In this document: positions 16,568 to 25,608 of the stretch, in pieces | How the letters are laid out: each line of letters begins with the position of its first letter | Position numbering within the stretch: the stretch's first letter is position 1 | Assembly (NCBI GenBank): GCA_017455905.1 | Contig: JAFTLQ010000030.1 | Coordinates: 1-45,110 of the forward strand | DNA: 45,110 nucleotides | DNA from: Clostridia bacterium | Lineage (GTDB): Bacteria; Bacillota; Clostridia; Oscillospirales; CAG-272 | Direction of reading: 5' to 3' | The notes under the pieces: model-generated | Told to the model about the DNA's origin: nothing | Database searches by the model: none | Seen by the model: only the letters and a program-made list of their open reading frames with translations | Position numbers and translations under genes: made by a program

Positions 16568-18112
16568 GTGAACACCACCGTTGCTTTGGAATTAAAGAAC
16601 ATATCTAAGCGCTTCGGCACGAAATACGCAAACAAGAATGTTGATCTGACGCTTTACCGTGGCGAAATTCTTGCCATTCTCGGTGAAAACGGAAGCGGTA
16701 AGACCTCCATGGTCAATATGATCGCCGGTATTTATTATCCGGATGAGGGAGAGATCTTTGTGGACGGTGCTCCTGCCGTCATTACGTCTCCCAAGGATGC
16801 CTTTCAATACAAGATCGGAATGATACATCAGCATTTTAAGCTTGTTGATGTGTTTTCTGCCAGCGAAAATATTGTGCTTGGCGTTCGGGAAGAAGGTAAA
16901 TTCAAGCTTGCCGACATTGATGAACGTGTGGCGCAGATCGCGAGTAAATACGGATTTCAACTTGATCCGAAGAAAAAGATCCATGAGATGTCCGTCTCCG
17001 AAAAGCAGACCGTCGAGATCTTAAAGGTCCTGTATCGCGGAGCCGATATCCTCATTTTGGACGAGCCGACGGCCGTCCTGACACCGCAGGAGATAGAAAA
17101 GCTGTTCCTTGTACTTCGCCGCATGAGAGATGACGGCAAGTCCATTATCATCATTACCCATAAGATGAATGAGGTCATGTCCATTTCCGACCGCGTGGCC
17201 GTTTTGCGCCGCGGTGAGCATATTGCTACGGTAAAGACTGCCGAAACGAACGAAAAAGAGCTCACGGAAATGATGATGGGCGAAAAAATTGATTTGAATA
17301 TAAAGCGAACCGAGTCTACGAATGTAACGGACAGGCTCGTCGTTGAACATATCAGCAGTAAGAATTCCGATGGAGTGACCGTGCTCGACGACATTTCCTT
17401 TGTGGCTCGCTCGGGCGAGATCCTTGGTATAGCCGGTATTGCCGGCTCGGGACAGCGCGAGCTGCTTGAATCGATCGCGGGTCTTTATCATTTGGATTCC
17501 GGATCCATCGTATACCATGATCCCGAGAGCGGGGAAGCGGAAAATCTGCGTGACAAAACACCCCTGCAGATCACTGAGCTTGGCGTACGTCTTTCTTTCG
17601 TTCCCGAGGACCGTCTGGGCATGGGCCTTGTCGGAAACATGGATATCGTCGACAACATGATGCTTCGCAGCTATAAGAAGGGCAACTCCTTCTTCCTGAA
17701 TAGAAAAACACCGCATGACCTTGCGTTGGAGCTGATCGATGAGCTGAATATCATCACGCCGGATGAGTACACGCCTGTACGGAAGCTGTCGGGAGGAAAT
17801 ATTCAAAAGGTCCTTGTCGGTCGTGAGATCGCGGCCGCCCCCTCCGTATTTATGGCGGCGTATCCCGTTCGCGGTCTTGATGTCAATGCCTCGTACGGTA
17901 TCTATAATCTTCTGAACAAGCAAAAAGAGGACGGTGTCGCCGTTATTTTTGTCGGTGAGGACCTTGACGTGCTGATCGACCTGTGCGACCGTATTATGGT
18001 TATTGCTTCCGGGCGTGTTACCGGTATCGTCGATGCGCGAAGCACGACGAAGGAGGAGATCGGTCTTTTGATGACCCAATCCGGCGAGAAAGGAGTCGAT
18101 ACGAATGCGTGA
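16568..18112 (+). CDS. ABC transporter ATPase, tandem nucleotide-binding domains (nucleoside uptake)
   Basis: A 514-aa protein of the NupO/YufO type with two fused ATPase halves. The first has Walker A GENGSGKT (39-46), Walker B ILILDEPTA and the H-loop IIITHKMNE, but its signature is degenerate (MSVSEKQ). The second has a degenerate Walker A (GIAGSGQREL) and a clean signature LSGGNIQKV; its Walker B (VFMAAYPVRGLDV) lacks the usual DEPT. This asymmetry is common in the family. GTG 16568 lies 7 bp after GGAGG. It overlaps the first permease by 8 bp. Confidence 0.92.
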   Translation: MNTTVALELKNISKRFGTKYANKNVDLTLYRGEILAILGENGSGKTSMVNMIAGIYYPDEGEIFVDGAPAVITSPKDAFQYKIGMIHQHFKLVDVFSASENIVLGVREEGKFKLADIDERVAQIASKYGFQLDPKKKIHEMSVSEKQTVEILKVLYRGADILILDEPTAVLTPQEIEKLFLVLRRMRDDGKSIIIITHKMNEVMSISDRVAVLRRGEHIATVKTAETNEKELTEMMMGEKIDLNIKRTESTNVTDRLVVEHISSKNSDGVTVLDDISFVARSGEILGIAGIAGSGQRELLESIAGLYHLDSGSIVYHDPESGEAENLRDKTPLQITELGVRLSFVPEDRLGMGLVGNMDIVDNMMLRSYKKGNSFFLNRKTPHDLALELIDELNIITPDEYTPVRKLSGGNIQKVLVGREIAAAPSVFMAAYPVRGLDVNASYGIYNLLNKQKEDGVAVIFVGEDLDVLIDLCDRIMVIASGRVTGIVDARSTTKEEIGLLMTQSGEKGVDTNA

Positions 18113-19262
18113 CGTAAAACAAACGAAGGATGTGCCGCAGACCGATGCGGTCGTCGAAAACGTAAAACGCAGACATGAGCCGCTGATCCATATTACCAAG
18201 CGCAATCAGATGAGCATGCTGCACGCTGTTTTGTTGCGTGTGGGAGCCATCGTCTGCTCGGTGATCGTTATGGCGCTTTTGATCCTTGTTCTTGCTAAGG
18301 AAAACCCGTTTACCGTGCTGGCCTCTATGATAGAGGGTGTATTCGGCGATCCGCGCCGTATCTGGCGACTCTTCAGCAATACGGCGATCCTGCTTTGTAT
18401 TGCTTTAGCACTTACACCGGCGTTTAAAATGAAATTCTGGAACTGCGGCGGTGAGGGGCAGATCCTCGTGGGATCGCTTATGGCAGCGGCTCTCATGTTT
18501 TTCATTGGTGATTCCATACCCCTGCCGATCCTTTGGATACTTATTTTTATTACGAGTATTGTAGCGGGCGCTGTTTGGGGCTTGATCCCGGCGATCTTCA
18601 AGGCCAAGTGGAATACGAACGAAACGCTTTTCACCCTTATGATGAACTACATAGCCTTACAGCTGGTTACCTTTTTCCTTAAGATGTTCGGTAACAGTCA
18701 GGGAAATCTGGATCCTATGCCGCAGTTTGCATTCCCGAAGATCTTTAACGGCTCGTACTTTCTTAACATCCTCGTTATTGCCTTGATCTGCGTTGCCATG
18801 TATATATATCTTGGCTACAGTAAGCACGGATACGAGATCTCCGTTGTGGGCGAAAGTGAAAGAACCGCTAAGTACATTGGTATTCGTGTTCCTAAAGTAA
18901 TTATTCGTACCATGTTGATCTCGGGCGGCCTGTGTGGCTTTGTCGGTATGCTTCTCGTGGCCAACGGCAGCTGCTCGGTTACCACGACGATCACCGGCGG
19001 ACAGGGCTTTACCGCCATCCTTGTTTCTTGGCTTGGTAAATTCAATCCGCTGTATATGATCCTGACATCCTTCCTTGTTATTTTCTTGCAGCAGGGAACG
19101 AGCTATATGGGTGATATTTATCGCTTGGATACGTCCCTTGCCGATATTTTCATTGGAATTGTTTTATTGTTCATTATCGGATGTGAATTCTTTATCAATT
19201 ACAAGGTGAATTTCCGCAAAAAAGCATCCGATGTCACCGCAGGAAAGGAGGCTGTGCATTAA
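18105..19262 (+). CDS. ABC transporter permease, nucleoside uptake (NupP-like)
   Basis: A 385-aa membrane permease of the BPD_transp_2 / COG4603 family. A basic cytoplasmic N-terminus of about 45 residues is followed by about ten hydrophobic segments. The family motif region NCGGEGQILVGS lies near residue 105, and ISVVGESERTAKYIGI matches the cytoplasmic coupling loop. The ATG overlaps the ATPase by 8 bp after AAAGGAG; its own TAA overlaps the next ATG by one base (TAATG). Confidence 0.9.
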   Translation: MRDVKQTKDVPQTDAVVENVKRRHEPLIHITKRNQMSMLHAVLLRVGAIVCSVIVMALLILVLAKENPFTVLASMIEGVFGDPRRIWRLFSNTAILLCIALALTPAFKMKFWNCGGEGQILVGSLMAAALMFFIGDSIPLPILWILIFITSIVAGAVWGLIPAIFKAKWNTNETLFTLMMNYIALQLVTFFLKMFGNSQGNLDPMPQFAFPKIFNGSYFLNILVIALICVAMYIYLGYSKHGYEISVVGESERTAKYIGIRVPKVIIRTMLISGGLCGFVGMLLVANGSCSVTTTITGGQGFTAILVSWLGKFNPLYMILTSFLVIFLQQGTSYMGDIYRLDTSLADIFIGIVLLFIIGCEFFINYKVNFRKKASDVTAGKEAVH

Positions 19263-20224
19263 TGGCTATTATAGCATTTCTTGTCAGTGCCATTAAATTC
19301 GGCATGGTTCTTCTGTTCGGTTCAACGGGTGAGACGATCACGGAAAAGGCAGGCCACCTTAATCTCGGTCTTCCGGGCGTTATGTGCGTCGGTACGGCCG
19401 TCGGCTGTGCCGCCGAAGCATTCTACTTTGAATTAGCCGGCGGACGGGCGTACATGGTCTATCCTCTTGCCATTCTGATACCGCTGATCGCCACCTTGCT
19501 TGGCGGTGCCTTGATGGGCCTTATCTTCAGCTTCTTTACCGTCACGCTTCACGCCAATCAGAATGTAACGGGTCTTGCCCTCACCACCTTCGGCATTGGT
19601 ATCTCTGACTTTATCATCGCGAATGTAGACGATTATAAGTTCACCGCAGGCGCCAAATTCTTCAACATGCATTTGCCGTTTGCCAAGAGTCTTGGTTGGT
19701 TTGGCGAGTTGTTCTTCTCCTACGGTATTATGATCTATCTTTCCATCGCCGTAGCCATCGTCGTTGCATTTGTTCTGAAGAAGACAAAGGTTGGCTTGCA
19801 TCTGCGTGCCGTTGGTGAAAACCCTGCCACGGCCGATGCTGCCGGCATCAACGTTACGCGGTATCGGTATATGGCTACGTGCATCGGTTGTGCGATCGCC
19901 AGCCTTGGCGGTTTGGTGTTTATCATGGACTACCTGAACGGTAACTGGGAGTACGTCATAGACGCCATCGGATGGCTGTGCGTGGCTCTGGTTATCTTTA
20001 CGACGTGGAAGCCCGTCTTCGGCATTTTCTGTTCCATTGTTTTCGGCTTCTTCTACGTTGCGGCAGAGTATATTCCCGGTATCGATCTTGCGGCGAAGGA
20101 GCTGTTCAAGATGCTGCCGTATCTCGTAACGATCGTTGTTCTCGTCTTTACGAGTATCCGCAACAAAAAAGAAAATCAGCCGCCGGCATCGCTCGGTCTG
20201 TCGTATTTCCGCGAAGAGCGGTAA
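19262..20224 (+). CDS. ABC transporter permease, nucleoside uptake (NupQ-like)
   Basis: A 320-aa membrane permease of the COG1079 / BPD_transp_2 family, partner of the preceding one. Hallmarks are GETITEKAGHLNLGLPGVM near the N-terminus and HLRAVGENPATADAAGINV in the coupling loop. The start overlaps the upstream stop by one base, so translation is coupled. It ends the operon; a hairpin and a terminator follow at 20271-20364. Confidence 0.91.
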   Translation: MAIIAFLVSAIKFGMVLLFGSTGETITEKAGHLNLGLPGVMCVGTAVGCAAEAFYFELAGGRAYMVYPLAILIPLIATLLGGALMGLIFSFFTVTLHANQNVTGLALTTFGIGISDFIIANVDDYKFTAGAKFFNMHLPFAKSLGWFGELFFSYGIMIYLSIAVAIVVAFVLKKTKVGLHLRAVGENPATADAAGINVTRYRYMATCIGCAIASLGGLVFIMDYLNGNWEYVIDAIGWLCVALVIFTTWKPVFGIFCSIVFGFFYVAAEYIPGIDLAAKELFKMLPYLVTIVVLVFTSIRNKKENQPPASLGLSYFREER

Positions 20225-20270
20225 ATTAAACATGCAAACAAAAAGGCAGAAGGAAGGGTGTGCAAAATTA

Positions 20271-20327
20271 GCGGAGAAATTATAGTCAGTTAGTTAATAA
20301 TTGCTCCGCAGTAAACAAATAACTAAC
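20271..20327 (+). ncRNA. Possible pseudoknotted RNA element after the permease operon
   Basis: GCGGAG-a-AATTAT (20271-20283) pairs with ATAATT-g-CTCCGC (20297-20309), giving 12 pairs around one mismatch. The loop sequence GTTAGTTA (20289-20296) is perfectly complementary to TAACTAAC (20320-20327), which overlaps the first bases of the terminator stem. Either a pseudoknot or a switch that competes with termination is possible. No homologous RNA family is recognised. Confidence 0.4.
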
Positions 20328-20364
20328 CCCGACAGATTTTTGAATGTCTGTCGGGGTTCTTTTG
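20325..20364 (+). terminator. Terminator of the nucleoside uptake operon
   Basis: AACCCCGACAGA (20325-20336) pairs with TCTGTCGGGGTT (20347-20358), followed by CTTTTGTTC. Confidence 0.85.
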
Positions 20365-20395
20365 TTCTATTCGATAAATTGGAATTTGTTTATTA

Positions 20396-20896
20396 CTACT
20401 TTATGATTAGATCTTCTCCACACAACTTTTTATATTCAGTGCAAATCAAGACTTCTGTCTCCGGCGAATAGGGAATGATGATATACGGTTTTTTCTTTCC
20501 GTTATACGCATTTTCTACGCCAGCCTTCGCCAAAGACTTCTTGATGCTCAATACAATATGCGGACATCTAACAAAATGCATTTTAATGCTACAAATGGCG
20601 GCGTTTGTCTTAAATGCCTTTTTGATTTGGTTTAGCCTCACGCATCTGATAATTCCGAAGGGGCAATAAACAGTTATATATCCATCGGTAATGTCAAACC
20701 ATTGTATGTTCTTGATAGAATCCAACAACATGATTATGGCAATTAAAAAGAAAATAAAACAACCTACAGTTCCCCAAAACCGCCGAGCGGTATCACTGTT
20801 GTCCGTTACGAATACGAGAAAGCCAATTAAAGATATCGATACGCCTATTATGCAAATTACTAAATCAAACACAGAATATTTAATATTGGTTTTCAT
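20396..20896 (-). CDS. Small membrane protein with PH-like soluble domain
   Basis: A 166-aa protein with two N-terminal membrane segments (about residues 10-30 and 41-58) and a cytoplasmic remainder. The stretch FDITDGYITVYCPFGIIRCVRL, followed by alternating strands, resembles the bacterial PH-like fold of YdbS/YdbT-type proteins, but this is a weak resemblance. ATG 20896 follows a GAGG site; the TTG five codons earlier lies upstream of it and is rejected. Base composition is clearly more AT-rich than the neighbouring operons, and palindromic repeats flank it, so it looks like an acquired single gene. It ends in TAG. Confidence 0.7.
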   Translation of the reverse strand: MKTNIKYSVFDLVICIIGVSISLIGFLVFVTDNSDTARRFWGTVGCFIFFLIAIIMLLDSIKNIQWFDITDGYITVYCPFGIIRCVRLNQIKKAFKTNAAICSIKMHFVRCPHIVLSIKKSLAKAGVENAYNGKKKPYIIIPYSPETEVLICTEYKKLCGEDLIIK

Positions 20897-21003
20897 TAGA
20901 GACCTCGCCAAATTCTTATTTATCGTTCTGTTTTATCGCATGTTTCGCCTTTGTATTACAAAGGCTTCGGGCAAAGCCCATACCCCTAAGATGAAAGTAT
21001 CCA

Positions 21004-21054
21004 AAGGCTCCCTCCGGGAGGGAGCTGTCGAGCGTAGGCGAGACTGAGGGAGAG
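21004..21054. repeat. Interspersed palindromic repeat, copy 1
   Basis: The unit opens with a hairpin GCTCCCTC-CGG-GAGGGAGC (21007-21025) and ends with GACTGAGGGAG (21042-21052). This form (GGCTCCCTC...ACTGAGGGAG) is, from memory, widespread in intergenic regions of gut Clostridia. Copy 2 lies 40 bp away in the opposite orientation. Confidence 0.65.
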
Positions 21055-21092
21055 CGCGTTACAAAAACGTTCAATCTAAACCTAAAGTCACG

Positions 21093-21147
21093 CAGGCTCC
21101 TTCCGTCACGGCTACGCCGTGCCACCTTCCTCTCGGAGGAAGGCTTT
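21093..21147. repeat. Interspersed palindromic repeat, copy 2 (inverted)
   Basis: It contains CACGGC-TAC-GCCGTG (21107-21121) and CCTTCCTC-TCG-GAGGAAGG (21125-21143), and begins GGCTCCTTCC. Read on the minus strand it has the same layout as copy 1, with GGAAGG in place of GGGAGG. The pair brackets about 40 bp. Confidence 0.6.
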
Positions 21148-21164
21148 TCGTTAGTTCTATTATA

Positions 21165-21199
21165 TCAAAAATCGGCAGAGAAAACAAGTTCTCTGCCGA
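21165..21199 (-). terminator. Terminator of the acyltransferase-gltS-citrate synthase operon
   Basis: TCGGCAGAGAA (21172-21182) and TTCTCTGCCGA (21189-21199) form a perfect 11-bp stem around AACAAG. On the minus strand it is followed by TTTTTGAT, so it ends leftward transcription about 90 bp after the citrate synthase stop. Confidence 0.85.
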
Positions 21200-21290
21200 A
21201 AATTTGTGTCCGCCTATTTCTTTGCTAAGAATGCAGAGAGAAACTTCCTTCTGCCTTTTTTGTTATTGCGCTTTTTGGACGGGACGCGTT

Positions 21291-22646
21291 TTATTTCGGG
21301 ATCTCCTCCAGGACGCTCATGTATGCCGGACGGATGATCTTATCCATGCAAATGATCTCCTCAATGCGATGGGCGCTCCAGCCGACGATGCGCGCGATGG
21401 CAAACATCGCGGTATACAGCTCCTGCGGAATGCCGAGCATATCGTATACGAAGCCGCTGTAAAAATCGACGTTGGGGCTGACACCCTTGTAAATGCGACG
21501 GTGCTTGGCGATCAGCTCGGGTGCCTGTGCCTCAACGCTCTTGTAAAGCGCGAGGTCGCGCATGCGCCCCTTTTCCTGCGCCAAGCGGTCAACGTACGAG
21601 CGAAAGACACGCTCACGCGGGTCGGAGAGAGAATAGACCGCGTGTCCCATACCGTAGACAAGTCCCTTGCGATCAAAGGCTTCCTTGTCGATGATCTTGG
21701 AAAGATAGGCACCGACCTCTTCGGTATCGTAGGGATCGGCGACGTGTGCGCGGATATCCGCCATCATCTCCATGACCTTGATGTTGGCACCGCCGTGCCT
21801 GGGTCCCTTGAGGGAGGACATGGCGGCGGCCATCGTCGAGTACGTGTCGGAGCCGGAGGAGGTGACGACGCGCGTCGTAAAGGTGGAGTTGTTGCCGCCG
21901 CCGTGCTCCATATGTAGGATAAGCGCCGTGTCCAGCACCTTTGCCTCGGTCGGCGTGTAGCTTCGATCGGGGCGGAGCATCATAAGAAAGTTTTCCGCGG
22001 TGGACAGCGTCGGGGAGGGGCGGTGGATGATCATGCTTTCCATGTTTTCGGAATAGTTGTAGGCATGATAGGCGTAGACCGCCAGAAGAGGAAATTCGCT
22101 GATAAGGCGAATGCACTGCATAAGGGTGCTTTGCACGTCGGTATCCGTAACACTCTCATCGTAGGAGGCGAGGGTCAGGATGCTGCGCGTGATGGAGTTC
22201 ATGATATCCTTGCTCGGTGCCTTCATGATCACGTCACGGGTGAAGTTGGAGGGAAGGATGCGGCATTCTCCGATCAGCGAAGAGAATTCAAGCGCCTCCT
22301 CTTCACTTGGCATTTGCCCCATGAGGAGCAGATACGCGATCCGTTCAAAGCCGAGGGAATCTCCGAGGGAGTCAATGAGTTCCTCGACGCGCCGGCCGCG
22401 GTACCAAAGCTCGCCGTCGCAGGACACCTTTTGTCCGTTGACGGTCTTGGAGGAAATGATCGTGGATATGTTGGTCAGACCGGCGAGGACGCCTTTACCG
22501 TTTTCATCGCGCAAGCCGCGTTTGACACCAAACGCTTGATACAGCTGCGGATCAATGGTGTCGTTTTGACGGCAGACGGCGGCTTTTTTACTTGCGTATT
22601 GGCTGAGTTTGTTTTCAATCACGTGGGGGACGTCTCCTTTATTCAT
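21291..22646 (-). CDS. Citrate synthase
   Basis: A 451-aa enzyme condensing oxaloacetate and acetyl-CoA. The catalytic histidines lie in LHMEHGGGNNS and GPRHGGAN and the aspartate in NVDFYSGFVY, as in other type II synthases. This subgroup is common in Clostridia, where it feeds glutamate synthesis rather than a full cycle. ATG 22646 overlaps the gltS stop and has GGAGGAG 13 bp upstream; GTG 22622, 11 bp after AGGAG, is an alternative start that would remove eight residues. Pairing with a glutamate symporter fits a role in glutamate supply. Confidence 0.92.
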   Translation of the reverse strand: MNKGDVPHVIENKLSQYASKKAAVCRQNDTIDPQLYQAFGVKRGLRDENGKGVLAGLTNISTIISSKTVNGQKVSCDGELWYRGRRVEELIDSLGDSLGFERIAYLLLMGQMPSEEEALEFSSLIGECRILPSNFTRDVIMKAPSKDIMNSITRSILTLASYDESVTDTDVQSTLMQCIRLISEFPLLAVYAYHAYNYSENMESMIIHRPSPTLSTAENFLMMLRPDRSYTPTEAKVLDTALILHMEHGGGNNSTFTTRVVTSSGSDTYSTMAAAMSSLKGPRHGGANIKVMEMMADIRAHVADPYDTEEVGAYLSKIIDKEAFDRKGLVYGMGHAVYSLSDPRERVFRSYVDRLAQEKGRMRDLALYKSVEAQAPELIAKHRRIYKGVSPNVDFYSGFVYDMLGIPQELYTAMFAIARIVGWSAHRIEEIICMDKIIRPAYMSVLEEIPK

Positions 22647-24087
22647 TCGGTTGGGCGGGCTCCTCCGATGCACCTTCGGCCTCTTTTGCCGCTGGGGCGG
22701 CTTTTTTGAAGCAAAAGATCTGCTTGCGGAAGAGGAGGATATTCATGGCAATGAAAAACACGATGAAGATCACGAGGGTCAAAAGCGGCTGATCCGGAGC
22801 CAGCGTGGCAAGAAGCATCATGGGGAAGCCGAATACGATGGCCGGCAGGTTTTGATATACGAGGTTGTCCGACGCGGGGGAGTGAAATTCGGGGTCGATC
22901 TCGCGTAGAAGGATGACACCCGTGCTGGCCGTTCCCGTCAGCATGCCGTACATGGTAAGGAACTGCTCCTCGTAGTATCCTTGGAAGAGCTTCTTTGCCA
23001 CGAAACGGTTGTAGACATACGTAACGATCGTTCCGAGCGCGGCCAGGATAAGGATGATGCCCCAGTATTGCTCCACGATGTCCAGGCGGATCGCGGCGAT
23101 ACCGGATACGATCATGATGTCGAAGCAGAAGTTGCTGGCACGTGTAAGAAGAAAGTTGTTGGTGTAATCCTTTTTGATGATGTGGCCCTTTTTCATCAGG
23201 CCGATCAGCGCCTTCATAAGCATAGCACAGAGGACACCGATCAGGAAGTTGAAGCCAAAGATGGTCGAGCGCATACCGGGGAGCAGAAGACCGAGCAAAT
23301 GCATGACGGCATAGGCAAGGAAGTAAACGACGGCGATCAGGGTGACCTGAACGGTCATCTTATCCATGCTTTCCGACAGAGGGATCTCATTTTCGGGATT
23401 GACCTCCTCCTCTGCGGCGGCCTCTCCGAGAACAGTGGACGTTTTGAGTTTTCCGCGGCGCTTGAGGATGTTGATGTGAATGACGCCGCCAAGGCTTGCG
23501 ACGATGAAGCCGATCGCGGCGATGGTAAGGCCAAAGCTCTTACCGCCGGCAAGGTAGTTATCCTCGCTCCACGTCTCGTAGATGTTGCCGTAGTTCATGG
23601 CCTGTCCCGTGCCCTGGCCGAAGCCGAAGGGAAGAAGGACGCCGGCGGCGGCAAAGAAGCCGCTGATGACCAAGGCGGCGATCATGGTCGTTGCAAGACC
23701 GACGATGCCTTGGATCAAGTACGTCGAAACGGTGGTCACACCGGTGTTGAAGATCTCCTCCGTGCGCTGCTTGGACATCTTTTTTCCCGTGCGCTTGAGG
23801 GTGGATGCGATAAAGCCAAGGGCTAAGGCGTGATAGGTAATGACCTCCAGCGCCGCCGTACCGTTACCGCCGAAGAAAGCGGTATCAAACATGACGTCGC
23901 CTGTGATCGCCTTGTAGATCGCGGCAACGATGATAAGAAGCACACCGCCGATGACCGAGGTCGGTATCAGCGTGTTTTTCATAAAGGGAACTTCCTTCTT
24001 TATAATATTACCGACCAGCAGGCTTAAGAACAAAACCGCAAATAGGCTGAAGGTTCCCCATGCATTATAATCCCAAAAATTCTCCAT
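22639..24087 (-). CDS. gltS: Sodium/glutamate symporter GltS family
   Basis: A 482-aa membrane protein with about 12 membrane segments and the two GltS reentrant motifs: GFGQGTGQAMNYGNIYE in the first half and YGMLTGTASTGVILLREIDP in the second. The family moves glutamate inward with sodium. A charged cytoplasmic loop (residues about 215-250) joins the halves, and the C-terminus is an acidic, alanine-rich tail. The start overlaps the acyltransferase by 23 bp, and the stop overlaps the citrate synthase ATG. Confidence 0.9.
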   Translation of the reverse strand: MENFWDYNAWGTFSLFAVLFLSLLVGNIIKKEVPFMKNTLIPTSVIGGVLLIIVAAIYKAITGDVMFDTAFFGGNGTAALEVITYHALALGFIASTLKRTGKKMSKQRTEEIFNTGVTTVSTYLIQGIVGLATTMIAALVISGFFAAAGVLLPFGFGQGTGQAMNYGNIYETWSEDNYLAGGKSFGLTIAAIGFIVASLGGVIHINILKRRGKLKTSTVLGEAAAEEEVNPENEIPLSESMDKMTVQVTLIAVVYFLAYAVMHLLGLLLPGMRSTIFGFNFLIGVLCAMLMKALIGLMKKGHIIKKDYTNNFLLTRASNFCFDIMIVSGIAAIRLDIVEQYWGIILILAALGTIVTYVYNRFVAKKLFQGYYEEQFLTMYGMLTGTASTGVILLREIDPEFHSPASDNLVYQNLPAIVFGFPMMLLATLAPDQPLLTLVIFIVFFIAMNILLFRKQIFCFKKAAPAAKEAEGASEEPAQPNE

Positions 24088-25276
24088 GACCGTCTGTCCT
24101 TTCGATTGACTTTGTGTGATAAAAGATGTTGACGTATTTGAGGGCGTTGAAGCGTTTGCTTCCCTTGAATTGATACAAATGCCCGTCGTGATATACGTTG
24201 AGCTTATTTTTGCCGCAGATCGCCATCGCGGTGATCTCGTCGAAGGAAAGGACGAGTGCGTCCTCTGCGCCCTCGTTCACCGTGATGCGGTCGCCGTACA
24301 GCGACAGCGCGGCCGCGTCCCTCAGGCGTATCTTTTTCTTGTGTACGATGACCTCGGACATGCGTACCTTGTCGGTATACATCGGCTTGTCCATGTAGGG
24401 GGAGAGATTCAGCGATGCGACGAAGCGGTTCTGATAGTCGTACCATTCGTTGAAGAAACGGAAGGGAAAGGGCTCGTCGATCCCCTCGATCTCTTTGTCT
24501 GCCCGATACCGTATATGGCGTCCGCAGGTGGTGCAGTGCGCCGTTTGTCCGTGGCTTTCAAACGCCGATAAGCCGCAGAAGGGGCATACGTACGCGGCCC
24601 TTTCCAGATATTCGGCACTCCGCTTGTGTGGAAAAAGCCCATCGGCACAGCCCTCGTTGACGTACAGCTCGCGACGAATGACCTCGCACAGCTCGTCGTT
24701 GGAAAGACCTTCAAGCTCCTCGGGCTCCATAACGCGGGATACGTATGAGCGCATGGTGCCGCGGCGCAGCGTGTCACTCCAGCGCGGCTGTACACCGTAT
24801 CCGCCTTCGATGCGCAGGAAAGCGATCGGCAGCTTGAGCTTCTTGGCTAAGGGAGCGATCGCCGGGTTGATGTATTCCGTTTTTCCACTGTACGTACGGT
24901 TGCCCTCGGGAGCGATCGCGAGCGTTCCGCCCTCACGTGCGACACGGATGCAGTTCATGACGGCCGCGACGTCGGTGGCCTGCTTTTTAATGGGAATGGG
25001 AGCTACGAGGTAACGGATAAGAGAGGATACCAGTCCGTTTGAGAAAATATCCTCCGTGGCAAGATAATATACGGCACCGCGCACGGTCATGCCGATAAAG
25101 AATTGATCAAAGGGTGTCTGATGATTATAAAGAATAAGATATTGTCGTCCGTTTTGTTCCTTGAAGCGCACGGGACGCAGACCGTATCGGATACGCGCAT
25201 AAGGGTAGAGAAGCACGTAGACGATGTTGCGTACGATCACATGGCGCCGACGTCTCCATGGTTTCCTTTTTTTCAT
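24065..25276 (-). CDS. PlsC-type acyltransferase with zinc ribbon and C-terminal domain
   Basis: A 403-aa protein. Residues 1-200 form a lysophospholipid acyltransferase: the HX4D motif His52-Asp57 in NHQTPFDQF and the block III APEGNRTYSG (Glu124). A basic N-terminus (KKRKPWRRRR) may meet the membrane. Beyond the usual family length follow a four-cysteine zinc ribbon (Cys231, 234, 248, 251), an aromatic stretch, and a strand-rich C-terminal domain (about 300-400) that resembles a PH-like fold. Ordinary PlsC proteins are about 200-260 aa. AGAGGAAAG precedes the ATG. It leads the operon with gltS and citrate synthase and is divergent from a FabT-like regulator. Confidence 0.85.
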   Translation of the reverse strand: MKKRKPWRRRRHVIVRNIVYVLLYPYARIRYGLRPVRFKEQNGRQYLILYNHQTPFDQFFIGMTVRGAVYYLATEDIFSNGLVSSLIRYLVAPIPIKKQATDVAAVMNCIRVAREGGTLAIAPEGNRTYSGKTEYINPAIAPLAKKLKLPIAFLRIEGGYGVQPRWSDTLRRGTMRSYVSRVMEPEELEGLSNDELCEVIRRELYVNEGCADGLFPHKRSAEYLERAAYVCPFCGLSAFESHGQTAHCTTCGRHIRYRADKEIEGIDEPFPFRFFNEWYDYQNRFVASLNLSPYMDKPMYTDKVRMSEVIVHKKKIRLRDAAALSLYGDRITVNEGAEDALVLSFDEITAMAICGKNKLNVYHDGHLYQFKGSKRFNALKYVNIFYHTKSIERTDGHGEFLGL

Positions 25277-25502
25277 AGTCTTTCCTCTCTGACAGCGGAA
25301 TCAATCATAATAATGCATATAGAAGTGTAACATATGTACTTAAAATCAACCATATACTTCTAAGTATATCATAAAAGGCAGGAAAAAGCAAGAGGAGAAA
25401 TAAGAAAGGCGTCAAAGGCGAGGTCGGATACGCTTGTCGTTTGCCGTCAAATGCAAAACAATGGTTTACAAACATGAATTTTTTGAGAATATTTTGTAAA
25501 AA

Positions 25503-25518
25503 TGTTGATTTCTCAACA
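25503..25518. promoter_or_regulatory. FabT-like operator on the marR promoter
   Basis: TGTTGA-TTTC-TCAACA is a perfect 6-bp dyad covering the -35 box of the marR promoter. It resembles the FabT box of streptococci (TTTGA-N3-TCAAA), with one base changed in each arm. The neighbouring MarR, FakB and FakA genes support this reading. The rest of the 332-bp gap 25277-25608 shows AT-rich inverted stretches near the acyltransferase start but no gene. Confidence 0.55.
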
Positions 25519-25533
25519 AGTATCGTGTATAAT
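25505..25533 (+). promoter_or_regulatory. Promoter of marR-fakB-fakA
   Basis: TTGATT (25505-25510), 17 bp, TATAAT (25528-25533). Confidence 0.8.
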
Positions 25534-25608
25534 ATACAGAGGGTCGTGTGTAAGGTGGCAAAAAGTGCCGATCCACAGACCTTACCGTTGTACGAAAGAG
25601 AGAGGACT

